Assembly: GCA_046156035.1 (NCBI GenBank)
Contig: JBJXEW010000014.1
Location: 78,685-142,684, forward strand
From: JAEUIX01 sp046156035
GTDB lineage: Bacteria; Planctomycetota; Phycisphaerae; Phycisphaerales; UBA1924
Direction of reading: 5' to 3'
DNA: 64,000 bases
Below, piece after piece: positions 35,465-43,847 of this stretch (the stretch's first letter is position 1; every line of letters starts with the position of its first letter). The notes beneath the pieces were generated by a model that did no database searches, was not told the origin of the DNA, and worked only from the letters and a program-made list of their open reading frames with translations. A program made the position numbers and the translations under genes.

Positions 35465-36691
35465 TCACTTCTGGAAGATCGGCAGATAGCGCTTGGGCAT
35501 TTGCAGAACAATCAGCGCCATGCTCGTGCCATAGGCCGGACCAACGCTCGGATCGTTCCAACTCCCCCCCGCGGCTTGGCGCGCCAGCAGTTCCTCGCGT
35601 GCCGCGGCCCACCAGGTGGCCCAGCGCTCGCCTCCGGCAAGGTACATGCTCTGGGCGCAGTAGTACATGCCGTACCAGTAGTGTGTTTCAGACCGGCCCG
35701 GCGAATCTGCGAGGCTGGACCTGAGCAGGTAGTCCACGCCCTTCTCCAGGGCGTCGTCCTGGTAGATGCCCGCGTAGAAGAGGCTGGCCACACCCGCCGC
35801 GCTGCGCGGCCAGGCGCTGACCCCGACCTCGAGCTGGTACTTGAAGCCGCCGTCCTCGTTCTGGCAGCGGCGCACGTAACTCACCGCCTTGTCGATCGTC
35901 TGCTTGGGGATCTCGATGCCCGCGTTGCGGGCGGAGCGCATGGCCATGATCTGGCAGATCGTGACGCTGACGTCGGCGTCGTAGGGCACCGGGTTGTAGC
36001 GCCAGCCACCCTCCTCATTCTGCGTGCGTTCGATCAGGCGGCAGGCCTTCACGAGCGCATCGTGCACACGCTCGGCGAGGCGTGTGTCGCCGCCGCCGGC
36101 CGTCATGCCGTAGACCTCGCCCAGGAAGAGCGTGGCAAAGCCGTGGCCATACATGGGGCCGTTGGTCGCATCGGAGGCGATCAGGCCCGTCTCGGTGCAA
36201 CTGGAAAGGACGAACTCGAGGCCGCGGCGCACGTTCTCGCCGTACTCGCCGCGCCCGGGCACGTGCCCGTCGCCCATGAAGGCCAGGCAGGAGAGGGCCG
36301 TGACGGCCACGTTCTTGCCGAAGCGACCGCCGCCGAAACTGCCGTCGGCGTTCTGCTGCGTGGCCAGCCACGACAGGCCCTGTGTGACGGCGGTGTCGAG
36401 TTCGGGTGTCATCTCGTCGGCGGCGGGGGCGTTCTGTGCCGACGCGGCCGGCTCCGCTGCCGGAGGATTGTCCTGCGCAAACGCGGAAGACTGAACCACA
36501 AAGACACAGAGGGCACAAAGGAAGGCCGGAACCGCGGACGAAGCAGCGCGACCGCCGCGCAGGCCGAGAAGATGCGGCAGAAAAGAGGCACGGCGGAGGC
36601 GTGCGGCATCGCGGAAACCGTGCCGGGCGGCACCGCCAGCGCGACCCGCCGCGTCCAAGCGCTCCTGTGTGTCCTCAATCTCTGACTTCAT
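35465..36691 (-). CDS. secreted prenyltransferase/squalene-cyclase-like repeat protein
   Basis: 408-residue protein with an alpha/alpha-toroid repeat signature: GLSWLATQQNADGSFGGGR, RTQNEEGGWRYNPVP and YVRRCQNEDGGFKYQL. Such QxxDGSF/W repeats occur in terpene cyclases and prenyltransferase beta subunits. The catalytic DxDD of squalene-hopene cyclases is not seen, so it is probably a binding or structural toroid. A signal peptide ends in SSAFAQ. Its hydrophobic core FLCALCVFVV is encoded by a family C repeat (36494-36525), and a long N-terminal region precedes it. ATG 36691 follows AAGGAAGG, also repeat-derived. A GTG at 36730 is the alternative. It is the last gene of the DUF58/VWA cluster. 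Confidence 0.82.
   Translation of the reverse strand: MKSEIEDTQERLDAAGRAGGAARHGFRDAARLRRASFLPHLLGLRGGRAASSAVPAFLCALCVFVVQSSAFAQDNPPAAEPAASAQNAPAADEMTPELDTAVTQGLSWLATQQNADGSFGGGRFGKNVAVTALSCLAFMGDGHVPGRGEYGENVRRGLEFVLSSCTETGLIASDATNGPMYGHGFATLFLGEVYGMTAGGGDTRLAERVHDALVKACRLIERTQNEEGGWRYNPVPYDADVSVTICQIMAMRSARNAGIEIPKQTIDKAVSYVRRCQNEDGGFKYQLEVGVSAWPRSAAGVASLFYAGIYQDDALEKGVDYLLRSSLADSPGRSETHYWYGMYYCAQSMYLAGGERWATWWAAAREELLARQAAGGSWNDPSVGPAYGTSMALIVLQMPKRYLPIFQK
36494..36525. repeat. family C repeat encoding a signal-peptide core
   Basis: Copy with CACAAAGACACAGAGGGCAC and the flank AAAGGAAGG. Read on the minus strand it encodes FLCALCVFVV in the signal peptide of the prenyltransferase-like protein. 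Confidence 0.8.
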
Positions 36692-36733
36692 GCCTTCCTT
36701 TGTGGCCTCTGTGCCTTTGTGGTTCTTCACGCC
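36692..36733. repeat. family C repeat filling a gene junction
   Basis: Occupies the whole 42-nt gap between the prenyltransferase-like start codon and the stop of the Gln-rich gene. On the minus strand it supplies the AAAGGAAGG before ATG 36691. Confidence 0.75.
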
Positions 36734-37474
36734 TTACGGCCGTTGCTCGGCGAGTTTCTTGTAGTAGTCCTCGGTCAGTTTGTCGTAGCCGCTGCTGAAC
36801 TTCTCGCCGCTGCCCTGCAGCAGCATCTCGCGGATGCGGGCCGGGAGCGCCCCCCACGCGGCCTTGGCGGATTCCAGCCCTGGGCGCAGCGGGCCGTCGC
36901 GCCGGGCCGGCGCATCCGACATGGATGAGTCGTTGCTGCGCTGCTCTGCGCGGCTCGCTTGCTCGGGCTTGGGCTGGTCGCGCTGCTCACCCTGGGGCTG
37001 CGGTTGCTGCTGGGAGTTCTTTGACTGCTGCTGTTGCTGCTGCTTCTGCATCTGGCTGATGAGCGCGTCGAGTTTCTTGAGCGTGTCCTCCTGGATGCGC
37101 TGCGTGTCCAGGCCCGTGTCGTTGCCCGTGGTCAGCCGAGAGGCGCTCCGGCCCATCAGGCCCACGGCCTCCTCGAACTGGTCGTCGATGGAGGGTTCCT
37201 TCAGCCGCTGGTCAAGTTCCTGCCGCCCGGCGTCTGGTGAGGTGGCGGGCGAGCCGGGCTCGCCGTCGGCTGGAGCAAGGCCCAGCAACTGATCGAGCGT
37301 GGGCAGGGGCTTGCGCGCGGCGGGCGCGGGCTGTGCGCTGGCGGAGTGATTCACCACGAAGGCACAAACGGCACAAAGAAACGCCAGCGAAGTCCGGCAT
37401 GCCGCGGAGCGGTGCCCAGCAGACTTCCCGTGCTTGTGCTGATCCCGCGAAATGTCGCCACGCCATCCGCCCAT
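36734..37474 (-). CDS. secreted Gln-rich coiled-coil protein of the VWA cluster
   Basis: 246-residue protein of unknown function. A signal peptide ends in NHSASAQ. Its core FLCAVCAFVV is encoded by another family C copy (37352-37384). Residues about 90-150 contain a predicted coiled-coil helix (DTLKKLDALISQMQKQQQQQ), followed by a Gln/Pro/Ser-rich disordered stretch. A conserved-looking C-terminal helix follows (ARIREMLLQGSGEKFSSGYD). Planctomycete VWA clusters often contain a similar short Gln-rich protein next to the large coiled-coil protein (established context; role unknown). ATG 37474 is 5-8 nt after GGAGCGATG-type sequence inside the junction repeat. The upstream in-frame region is repeat-derived and was left out. 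Confidence 0.72.
   Translation of the reverse strand: MGGWRGDISRDQHKHGKSAGHRSAACRTSLAFLCAVCAFVVNHSASAQPAPAARKPLPTLDQLLGLAPADGEPGSPATSPDAGRQELDQRLKEPSIDDQFEEAVGLMGRSASRLTTGNDTGLDTQRIQEDTLKKLDALISQMQKQQQQQQSKNSQQQPQPQGEQRDQPKPEQASRAEQRSNDSSMSDAPARRDGPLRPGLESAKAAWGALPARIREMLLQGSGEKFSSGYDKLTEDYYKKLAEQRP
37352..37384. repeat. family C repeat encoding a second signal-peptide core
   Basis: Copy CACCACGAAGGCACAAACGG with flank GCACAAAGAAA. Read on the minus strand it encodes FLCAVCAFVV, the hydrophobic core of the Gln-rich protein's signal peptide. Confidence 0.8.
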
Positions 37475-37535
37475 CACTTCATCGCTCCGTGCCTTCGTCG
37501 TGCCTTCGTCGTGCCTTCTTCGTGCCTTCTCGCCT
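37475..37535. repeat. family C tandem repeat filling a gene junction
   Basis: 61-nt gap between the Gln-rich gene start and the stop of the DUF4175-like gene, filled largely by about four copies of GTGCCTTCGTC-like units (37487-37530). Confidence 0.78.
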
Positions 37536-40500
37536 TCAGTTGTTCGGCACCGGCTTCTGCACCGGCCCGCCGCCCCCACCCGCTTCCTCGTCCTTGAGTT
37601 TCTGCAGCAGGGATGCCGCACGCTCTGCGAGCCCGGCCTGCAACTGCGAGGCCTCGTCGCGCGTTGCGGCGTTGCCGACATCATCCGCCGCCAACCGCGT
37701 GAGTTCCAGCGCCTCGGCCTGCATCCCTCGCAGCAGTTTCAACTCCGCGGCGGGGGGGATGAGTTTGGGCTGGCCACCGCCGCCCTGACCCTGACCCTGC
37801 CCTTGGCCTTGACCGCCGGCGTTCTCGCGGAAATCGTCGGGCCTCTGCGCCGTGTCGGCGAGCGCATCCAGCACGCCCTGCAGCACGCGGATGGCCGAGG
37901 CCTGGCGTGCCCGCACCGCCGGGCCCGCCTCGCCCTCCGTCAATCGCTGCGCGGCAAAGCCCGCCGCATCATCCAGCCTCTTGTGCGCAAAGCGGAACAT
38001 GTCGGCCTCGCCGATCTCTTTGGTCTTCTGCTCCATCTCGGCCGCGAGCGTGCGGACCCTGTCCTGCGGCTCGGCCAGTTCGCGTGCTGCGGCCCGCTGG
38101 CGACGCCCCGCCTCCATCTTGGCCACATCATCTGTGCGTACACGCACATCGGTCTGGAGGTCGAGCAGTTCGCGGTAGCCCTTGCGCAGTTCAGCGCGCT
38201 CGGCGCGGGCGTTGCGGTCCTGGGCCTGCTGCTGCGCCTCGTTGGCCCGCTCCAGCGCCTCATTGAGTTTCGCCAGGCTGAGTTCCTCGTGCGTCTTCAC
38301 CGCCTCGGCACTGGCGCCGGTCGCGCGGATGCCGGTCACGGCCTCGCCCTGCGCGCCCGCCGCGGCATCCAGCGGTCCGGCCACGCCACGGGCCTCACGG
38401 CCTGCCGCGCGGGCCTGCTCGGCGGTGCCCAGCGTCAGCGTCCGCAGGCGGATCATCGGCGCGTCGAGGCCGTCGGAGGGTCCGCCATCGGCCCAGCGCT
38501 GCAGCGCGGCGATCTCGCCGGTCTGGCGAGCGATGAGCCCCTCGATGGATTCGATGAGGCTCGCGAGTTGGCGTGCCAGCGTCTGGTCGCGGCTCTTGGC
38601 CGCCTGCTCCAGTTGCTCCAGCATGTCCTGCAGGGCCTTGGTGGCCCGGTCCTGCTGCTGATTGGCCGACTGCTGCTTGTTCGTGCGGATGTCCTTGGCG
38701 GCCTTCTCCATCTGCTCGGGCACGTTGGCGGAGCGGCCCCGCTGCGCCGCGTCGTTCATGGCCGCCGCGGCCGCGGGGTCGGTCTCCTTCATCTGTTCGG
38801 CCTTCTCGCGCATCTTCCGCAGCGCCTCTTCGGCACGCCGTGCCAGTTCTTCCTGCTGGTCGCCCAGTTGCTCGGTCTGCTGGCGCTGCTGGGGCGTCAG
38901 GTCTTCGAGCGGCTTGCCCACGCTCTGCTTGGCCGCCGTGCTGGTGGCGTCGCGCAGGGCCTTCTGCTCCTGCAGCAGGCGTTCCAGGCCACGCTTGACG
39001 CTCCACGTGTCCTGCCCCTTGTCGAGGAGTTCGGCCAGAGACTCGAGAGCGCTCTGGGCGCGGTCCTGGTCCTCGGTCGCCTTGGCGGTGGCCGCGCTGG
39101 CGGCGGGTTCGTCGCGGCTCTCACCCGCGGCCTTGGCCTCCTTCAGTCGCTGGCCCGCACCGGCAGACGCTTCGCGTGCCTGCTCAAGGCTGGCCCGTGC
39201 CTCGTTGAGCACGGCGCTCAGTTCGGTGTCGTTCAGGCTGTTGGCGTCCAGCCGCTCGCGCAGGCGCGAAACAACCTGGTCCTGCCGGGTCGCGCCCTCG
39301 GTGATCGCGGCCTGGTCGCGTGCGATGGGGCCGGGGTCCTTGGCCTGCTCCGTGGCCGCACGCGCCGTCTGCTGCTGCTCAGCGAGGCGCTGCGCCGTCC
39401 GTCGCACCCCGCCCAGTTCCGCCCACACCTGATCGGTGAGTTGCTGCTCGGAGATGACGCGGACCTTGCGGACGGCGGAGCGGACGCCCTCGTGGCGCTC
39501 GCCGCGAAGTTCATAGGCATCGTGCGCGAGGGCCGTGATCCAGTACTCCTCCCCAGGCTTGGCCTTGAGTGCATCCAGGTCCAGGCGCGAGGCCACGTTC
39601 AGCGTCCTCCCCGACTCCGGCGTCGCGGTCAGCACCACGTAGTCGGCATCGGGTTCCGGGGCCGCCCCCACCGAGCCAGCGGCGCGGCGAGCGACCCGAT
39701 ACTCTGCGGCCAGAGAATCAACGGCGACATCGTCGCGAGCCTCAACCACAACCTCGACCGACGCGGAGGCGAGAACCTCCACGTCCTGGTCGGGCTTGAT
39801 CACGGTCGCCTCGGGCGGGCGGTCGGCACGCACCTCGATGCGCAGGATCGACTCGCCGTCGGACTGCACACCGAAGCGGTCCACCGCGCGCACCGGCAGA
39901 CGCAGGCTCTGGTCCAGCGTCCACGCAATGGTCCACTTCAAGCCCTCTTCAAAGCGCGCGTCCAGTGTCGCGTCGCGGTCTGCAACCGCGCTGGCGAACT
40001 GCTCGCCCAGTGCCGCGGCCAGCCACTCCCGCAGCATCTCCGGCGGCGCGTCGGTCGCGGGCGTCGGCACGGCTTTGTTCAGCGTGATCGAGAGTTCCAC
40101 GCGCGAACCCGCCAGCACGCCCGCCAGCGTTGCCCGCTGGTCGGTGCCGGTGCCCAGATCGGCCGTGCGGGGTTCAAAGTCGGGGACGCTCGCTGCGTAC
40201 GCCGGTGGTGAGGTTCGTACGCTCGCGCCCACCACGGCGGGAGGGCGCACCAGTGTGATCCGCCGGGCCTCGCTCTGGTCGTCGCTGGTCTCGAGTGCGT
40301 ACTCGATCTGCGTCGTTTCGCTCGCCGTGAGATCGGGGTCCAGTTCGAGCGCGGCGGCCTCGAGAATGCGCTCGTGCAGCACGCCTTCCACCGTGTCGCC
40401 CGCGCGGTTGCGCGCGGTGGCGGGTCGCTCCTGGCTCGTCAGCACCACGCGCCGGCTCGGGCCGGTCGTTCCATCAGGCCCGATCAGGCGATAGGTTGCC

Positions 40501-41219
40501 TCCACGCGGTCGCTGGCGCGGCCTGCGCCGCGCTGGTGCATGAGGGCTCGCAGCGAGAGCGCCGTGCCCAGCGGGTGAACCTCTTCCGCTGTCAGGTCAT
40601 ACACCGCGGAGCGCTTGGGCCACGTGGCCGCAGACCATGGCAGCAGCACCCGCCGCGCCCCGATGCCCGCAAGTTCAGGCGAGGTCATCCCCAGCGCCGT
40701 GATGCCCAGTGCGCACGCGCACGCCGCGCCCGCCGCGAGCGCCACAGGCTTCCACCGCAGCACACGCGTGAGGCGAAAGGTTGGGGTGAGCGCACCGGCA
40801 AGGGCCACCACGCGCTCGCCCATCGCCCGCGCAAGCGGCGGCGCGTGCGTGCCCGGATGACCCGCAAAGTCCACGCCCGATGCCAGCAGGTCCACCGCCT
40901 GCGGGCCGGGCTCGTTCAACGATTCAAGCCGCAGGGCCAGTTCCTCCAGCGGCGGGCGGAATCGCCACGCCAGCAGCACGCGCCGCCAGATGGAGATGCC
41001 CAGCAGGGCCAATCCCAAGGCCAGCAGGCCGCCCCGCACGGCCGATGGCAGACGCAGCGCGTAATCCAGCAAGCCCAGGCCGACACCTACGGAGAGGGCC
41101 AGCGCGATCAGCCACAGGCCACGTTGCAGCACGAGGCTGAGCCGCATCACCGACCGCAGGCGGCGGAGCGAGGCGAGCGCGGGTTGAAGCGAGGGAGCAC
41201 GCACGGCGGAAACACACAC
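37536..41219 (-). CDS. large membrane-anchored coiled-coil protein (DUF4175-like)
   Basis: 1227-residue protein. Three hydrophobic segments near the N-terminus (residues about 30-50, 60-78 and 155-180) are followed by a beta-rich extracytoplasmic domain (about 190-480). The rest is a very long charged alpha-helical region (about 540-1200), rich in Ala, Glu, Gln and Arg with heptad-like spacing (for example LAEQQQTARAATEQAKDPG). This is the arrangement of DUF4175-type planctomycete and alphaproteobacterial proteins found beside BatA/VWA genes. It may be a stalk or scaffold in the envelope. The start is uncertain: GTG 41219, GTG 41204 or ATG 41147. It ends in a Gly/Pro-rich tail. 165 nt without visible features separate it from the upstream gene. 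Confidence 0.78.
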   Translation of the reverse strand: MCVSAVRAPSLQPALASLRRLRSVMRLSLVLQRGLWLIALALSVGVGLGLLDYALRLPSAVRGGLLALGLALLGISIWRRVLLAWRFRPPLEELALRLESLNEPGPQAVDLLASGVDFAGHPGTHAPPLARAMGERVVALAGALTPTFRLTRVLRWKPVALAAGAACACALGITALGMTSPELAGIGARRVLLPWSAATWPKRSAVYDLTAEEVHPLGTALSLRALMHQRGAGRASDRVEATYRLIGPDGTTGPSRRVVLTSQERPATARNRAGDTVEGVLHERILEAAALELDPDLTASETTQIEYALETSDDQSEARRITLVRPPAVVGASVRTSPPAYAASVPDFEPRTADLGTGTDQRATLAGVLAGSRVELSITLNKAVPTPATDAPPEMLREWLAAALGEQFASAVADRDATLDARFEEGLKWTIAWTLDQSLRLPVRAVDRFGVQSDGESILRIEVRADRPPEATVIKPDQDVEVLASASVEVVVEARDDVAVDSLAAEYRVARRAAGSVGAAPEPDADYVVLTATPESGRTLNVASRLDLDALKAKPGEEYWITALAHDAYELRGERHEGVRSAVRKVRVISEQQLTDQVWAELGGVRRTAQRLAEQQQTARAATEQAKDPGPIARDQAAITEGATRQDQVVSRLRERLDANSLNDTELSAVLNEARASLEQAREASAGAGQRLKEAKAAGESRDEPAASAATAKATEDQDRAQSALESLAELLDKGQDTWSVKRGLERLLQEQKALRDATSTAAKQSVGKPLEDLTPQQRQQTEQLGDQQEELARRAEEALRKMREKAEQMKETDPAAAAAMNDAAQRGRSANVPEQMEKAAKDIRTNKQQSANQQQDRATKALQDMLEQLEQAAKSRDQTLARQLASLIESIEGLIARQTGEIAALQRWADGGPSDGLDAPMIRLRTLTLGTAEQARAAGREARGVAGPLDAAAGAQGEAVTGIRATGASAEAVKTHEELSLAKLNEALERANEAQQQAQDRNARAERAELRKGYRELLDLQTDVRVRTDDVAKMEAGRRQRAAARELAEPQDRVRTLAAEMEQKTKEIGEADMFRFAHKRLDDAAGFAAQRLTEGEAGPAVRARQASAIRVLQGVLDALADTAQRPDDFRENAGGQGQGQGQGQGGGGQPKLIPPAAELKLLRGMQAEALELTRLAADDVGNAATRDEASQLQAGLAERAASLLQKLKDEEAGGGGGPVQKPVPNN

Positions 41220-41384
41220 TCGGCAGACCGTTCACTATCGGAGATTGCCTCGGACCGCCCCTGCGGCCCAAGGCTCAATGCATGAAGTGGCCACATCGAG
41301 CATCAAACAGACCACGAACACATGGGGCGAACACTCGCGCACCCCACACAAGATACGGCCCCGCGGCACGGCGGGTGCGGCCGT

Positions 41385-43847
41385 TTACACCAACCGGATC
41401 AGACGCCGGCCCACCCACTCCAGAACAAACAGGCCAACCACCAGGAACAAGGCCAACGGGCTGTCCCACAAACTTTGTTCGTCCGGCGCAAGGGCCAGCC
41501 GTACCTCACGGCGCGGCAGCAGGCCCGGCAGCCGGTCCAGGTCCGCCGGGTTCACCACCGAGCCCCCTGTCTGCTGGGCGAGCGAGGCGAGGAGCGCGTG
41601 GTCGGTTTCGGGCCGCCGCAGTTCATCATCACTCTGCCACGCTTCCAGATCGGCGGAGATCGCCTGCCCTGCGAGCAACGCATCGGTGATCTCGATGCGG
41701 TAGATGCCCGTCACCGGCGGAATGAACGTGCCCACAAACGTGGCCCGGTCGCCGGGCCGCGCCACGGCACGATCCGTCGAAGCACGGAGCGTGATGTCGC
41801 TCGTGTCGTTGCCTGTGGCCTCTTCGCCCGCGCCCGGGCGGCGCGTCACGCGAAGTTGAAGGGTGGACCCGGCCGCTTCGGCCAGCGATTGATCCAGCAG
41901 TTCCACGCGCACCCGCACCGGTCCGCCCACCTCGGCCCGTTGCGGCGCCACCGTGAGCACCGCGGCCTTGCCGGAGCGTGCCACCGAATCTCGGCCCAGC
42001 AGGCGGATGAGTTGCAACCAGAAACGCTCCGGCCAGTCTTCGCCGCGCCCGTAGCGCCAGCGCCAGATCTCGTCGGTGGCCACGTACACGACACGCCCCG
42101 CGCCGTAACGCATCGTGAGCACGAGCGCCGACGCGTCGGCATCGGTGGCAGCAGGCGTCTGGGCGTGCCCGGTGGCGAGAACCTCCGCGGCGGGCTTGAG
42201 TTGGTCCGGGGCGATTCGCTGTGCCCCCCGCAGGCGCGACCAGCCCGACCCGCTCACCCCCACGCCCGTGGGCCACCAAGACCCGTCTTGCGGCGTGCGG
42301 AGCAGGCGCAGCACGCCCAGCCGATCGGCCAGAGGTGTCGGGCGCATCACCACGTCGCGGTCCCAGGTGCCCACCGCCTCGCCGCCGATGCCTCCACCCG
42401 TGTCCGTCGAGGAGATCGCCATCGGCAGCAGGTCGGCAAGTGGTGTGGACCGCCATGCTCCGGGCGTGGCGCTGTCTCCGCCGATCCACAAGAGGCCCGC
42501 ACCGCCGGAAGCCACTCGGGCTCGCAGTTGGCGAAGTTGCTCAGGGCTGAACACTTCCGGTTGCACATCGCCGATCACGATCACGTCGAACGCGTCCCAC
42601 TCGGGCGGCGAGTTGGGCAGCGCATCCATCGGCGTGTTGCCCTCCTGCAAATACCTGCGCCCCGGCGAGAGCAGCGTGGCCGTCGAGGCCACCGACTTCT
42701 CGCGCGTGAGGATCGCCTGCAAGTAGCGATACTCCCAGCGCGGGTACCCATCCAGATACAGCACGCGCAGGGGCCGGTCCACGATCTCCACCGAGATCGG
42801 CGTCTCGTTGTTGCCCGCCAGCAGGTCGCCACCGCCGGGCCCACCCGCGGCCCCGTCGGGCACAACCCGCACGGCCCACTTGGCGGCCGCGCCGCCCGCC
42901 CCCGCCGAGGGCGTGGCCGTGAGTGTCACCCGTTCCGATGCCTCCGGTCCGTCTGGCAGCACCACGCTGCGCTCGTCCAGCACATCACCGGTGCGCGTGT
43001 CAACAAGTTGCACCTTCACCGGCGCGTTCGAGCCCGACGATCCTGCCCGCTCGACGACCGCCTCGACGGGGATGACATCTGCCGCGAAAGCCACGCCCGG
43101 ACCCGTCGCCGAACGCACCGACCAATCCGCCACCGGCTGGTCGGAACCCAAGGGCACCGCCACCACCGGCACACGCTCGGCCAGTAAGCGCCGCAGCAAC
43201 GCCCGGGGAGGCTGGTCTGTCGCCCGCCCGTCCGAAAAAACGACCATGCCCGACACAGGCCTGCCCGCCGCACGCGCCAGGCCCTGTTCCAGCGCGGCCG
43301 CCAGATCAGTCCGTCGCCCGGTCGGCCCCGCGCCGTCAAGCGCGGGGAGGCCGGGCACCTCTGCCGAGGGCTTCAGGTCAAAGGTCCCGCTGTCAAAGCC
43401 CAACCAGAGCACGGTCCGGTCCTTGGCGAGTGCGCCCAGCGCGGCTTGATGAGCCGCAAGAGCCCCGCGAAGTTGCTCATCACGCGTGACGCGAGCGCCG
43501 GCGCCAACACCCGTGCCGGGCGCATCGGCGATGCGCATGGAGGCCGAGCGGTCCACCAGCGCAATCACCCAGTCCTGCTCCACCGATTCGTTCGCCCGCT
43601 CCAGGTGCGGCCCGCACGCCAGGAACGCCACCAGCACGATCAACAGCGCCCGGCTCGCGGCCAGCACCGAGCGGCCCCACAACGGCCCTTCGATCTTTCG
43701 ATAGCACCACCACGCCGCGGCCAGCGCGGCGATGCCCAGCACCGCCCACTCCCACGGTCGCGGCGCGAACGAGAGCGCAAAGCGCACACCCTCCTGATCC
43801 GGATGGAGCGAGCGGAAGCCCAGCAGCCTGTCAATCCACTCAGGCAC
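41385..43847 (-). CDS. VWA domain membrane protein with glutamine-amidotransferase-like domain
   Basis: 820-residue protein. N-terminal membrane segments lie at about 28-45 and 60-78 (VLGIAALAAAWWC and ALLIVLVAFLACG). A von Willebrand factor A domain shows the MIDAS start ALVDRSASM (D-x-S-x-S). It continues to MVVFSDGRATD, with the usual Thr position unclear. A flavodoxin/GATase-like domain follows: RVLYLDGYPRWEYRYLQAIL and FDVIVIGDVQPEVFSPEQL, then GGAGLLWIGGDSATPG. A C-terminal membrane helix ends the protein (LALFLVVGLFVLEWVGRR). It fits the cluster-specific VWA protein that accompanies BatA. The GTG at 43847 overlaps the upstream stop by 8 nt. No catalytic Cys of a true amidotransferase is seen. 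Confidence 0.85.
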   Translation of the reverse strand: MPEWIDRLLGFRSLHPDQEGVRFALSFAPRPWEWAVLGIAALAAAWWCYRKIEGPLWGRSVLAASRALLIVLVAFLACGPHLERANESVEQDWVIALVDRSASMRIADAPGTGVGAGARVTRDEQLRGALAAHQAALGALAKDRTVLWLGFDSGTFDLKPSAEVPGLPALDGAGPTGRRTDLAAALEQGLARAAGRPVSGMVVFSDGRATDQPPRALLRRLLAERVPVVAVPLGSDQPVADWSVRSATGPGVAFAADVIPVEAVVERAGSSGSNAPVKVQLVDTRTGDVLDERSVVLPDGPEASERVTLTATPSAGAGGAAAKWAVRVVPDGAAGGPGGGDLLAGNNETPISVEIVDRPLRVLYLDGYPRWEYRYLQAILTREKSVASTATLLSPGRRYLQEGNTPMDALPNSPPEWDAFDVIVIGDVQPEVFSPEQLRQLRARVASGGAGLLWIGGDSATPGAWRSTPLADLLPMAISSTDTGGGIGGEAVGTWDRDVVMRPTPLADRLGVLRLLRTPQDGSWWPTGVGVSGSGWSRLRGAQRIAPDQLKPAAEVLATGHAQTPAATDADASALVLTMRYGAGRVVYVATDEIWRWRYGRGEDWPERFWLQLIRLLGRDSVARSGKAAVLTVAPQRAEVGGPVRVRVELLDQSLAEAAGSTLQLRVTRRPGAGEEATGNDTSDITLRASTDRAVARPGDRATFVGTFIPPVTGIYRIEITDALLAGQAISADLEAWQSDDELRRPETDHALLASLAQQTGGSVVNPADLDRLPGLLPRREVRLALAPDEQSLWDSPLALFLVVGLFVLEWVGRRLIRLV

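Noticed and set aside
37452..40211. Plus-strand open frame of 919 codons opposite the DUF4175-like gene
   Set aside because: Antisense of a long coiled-coil gene; rich in Leu/Arg/Gly/His because of codon bias.
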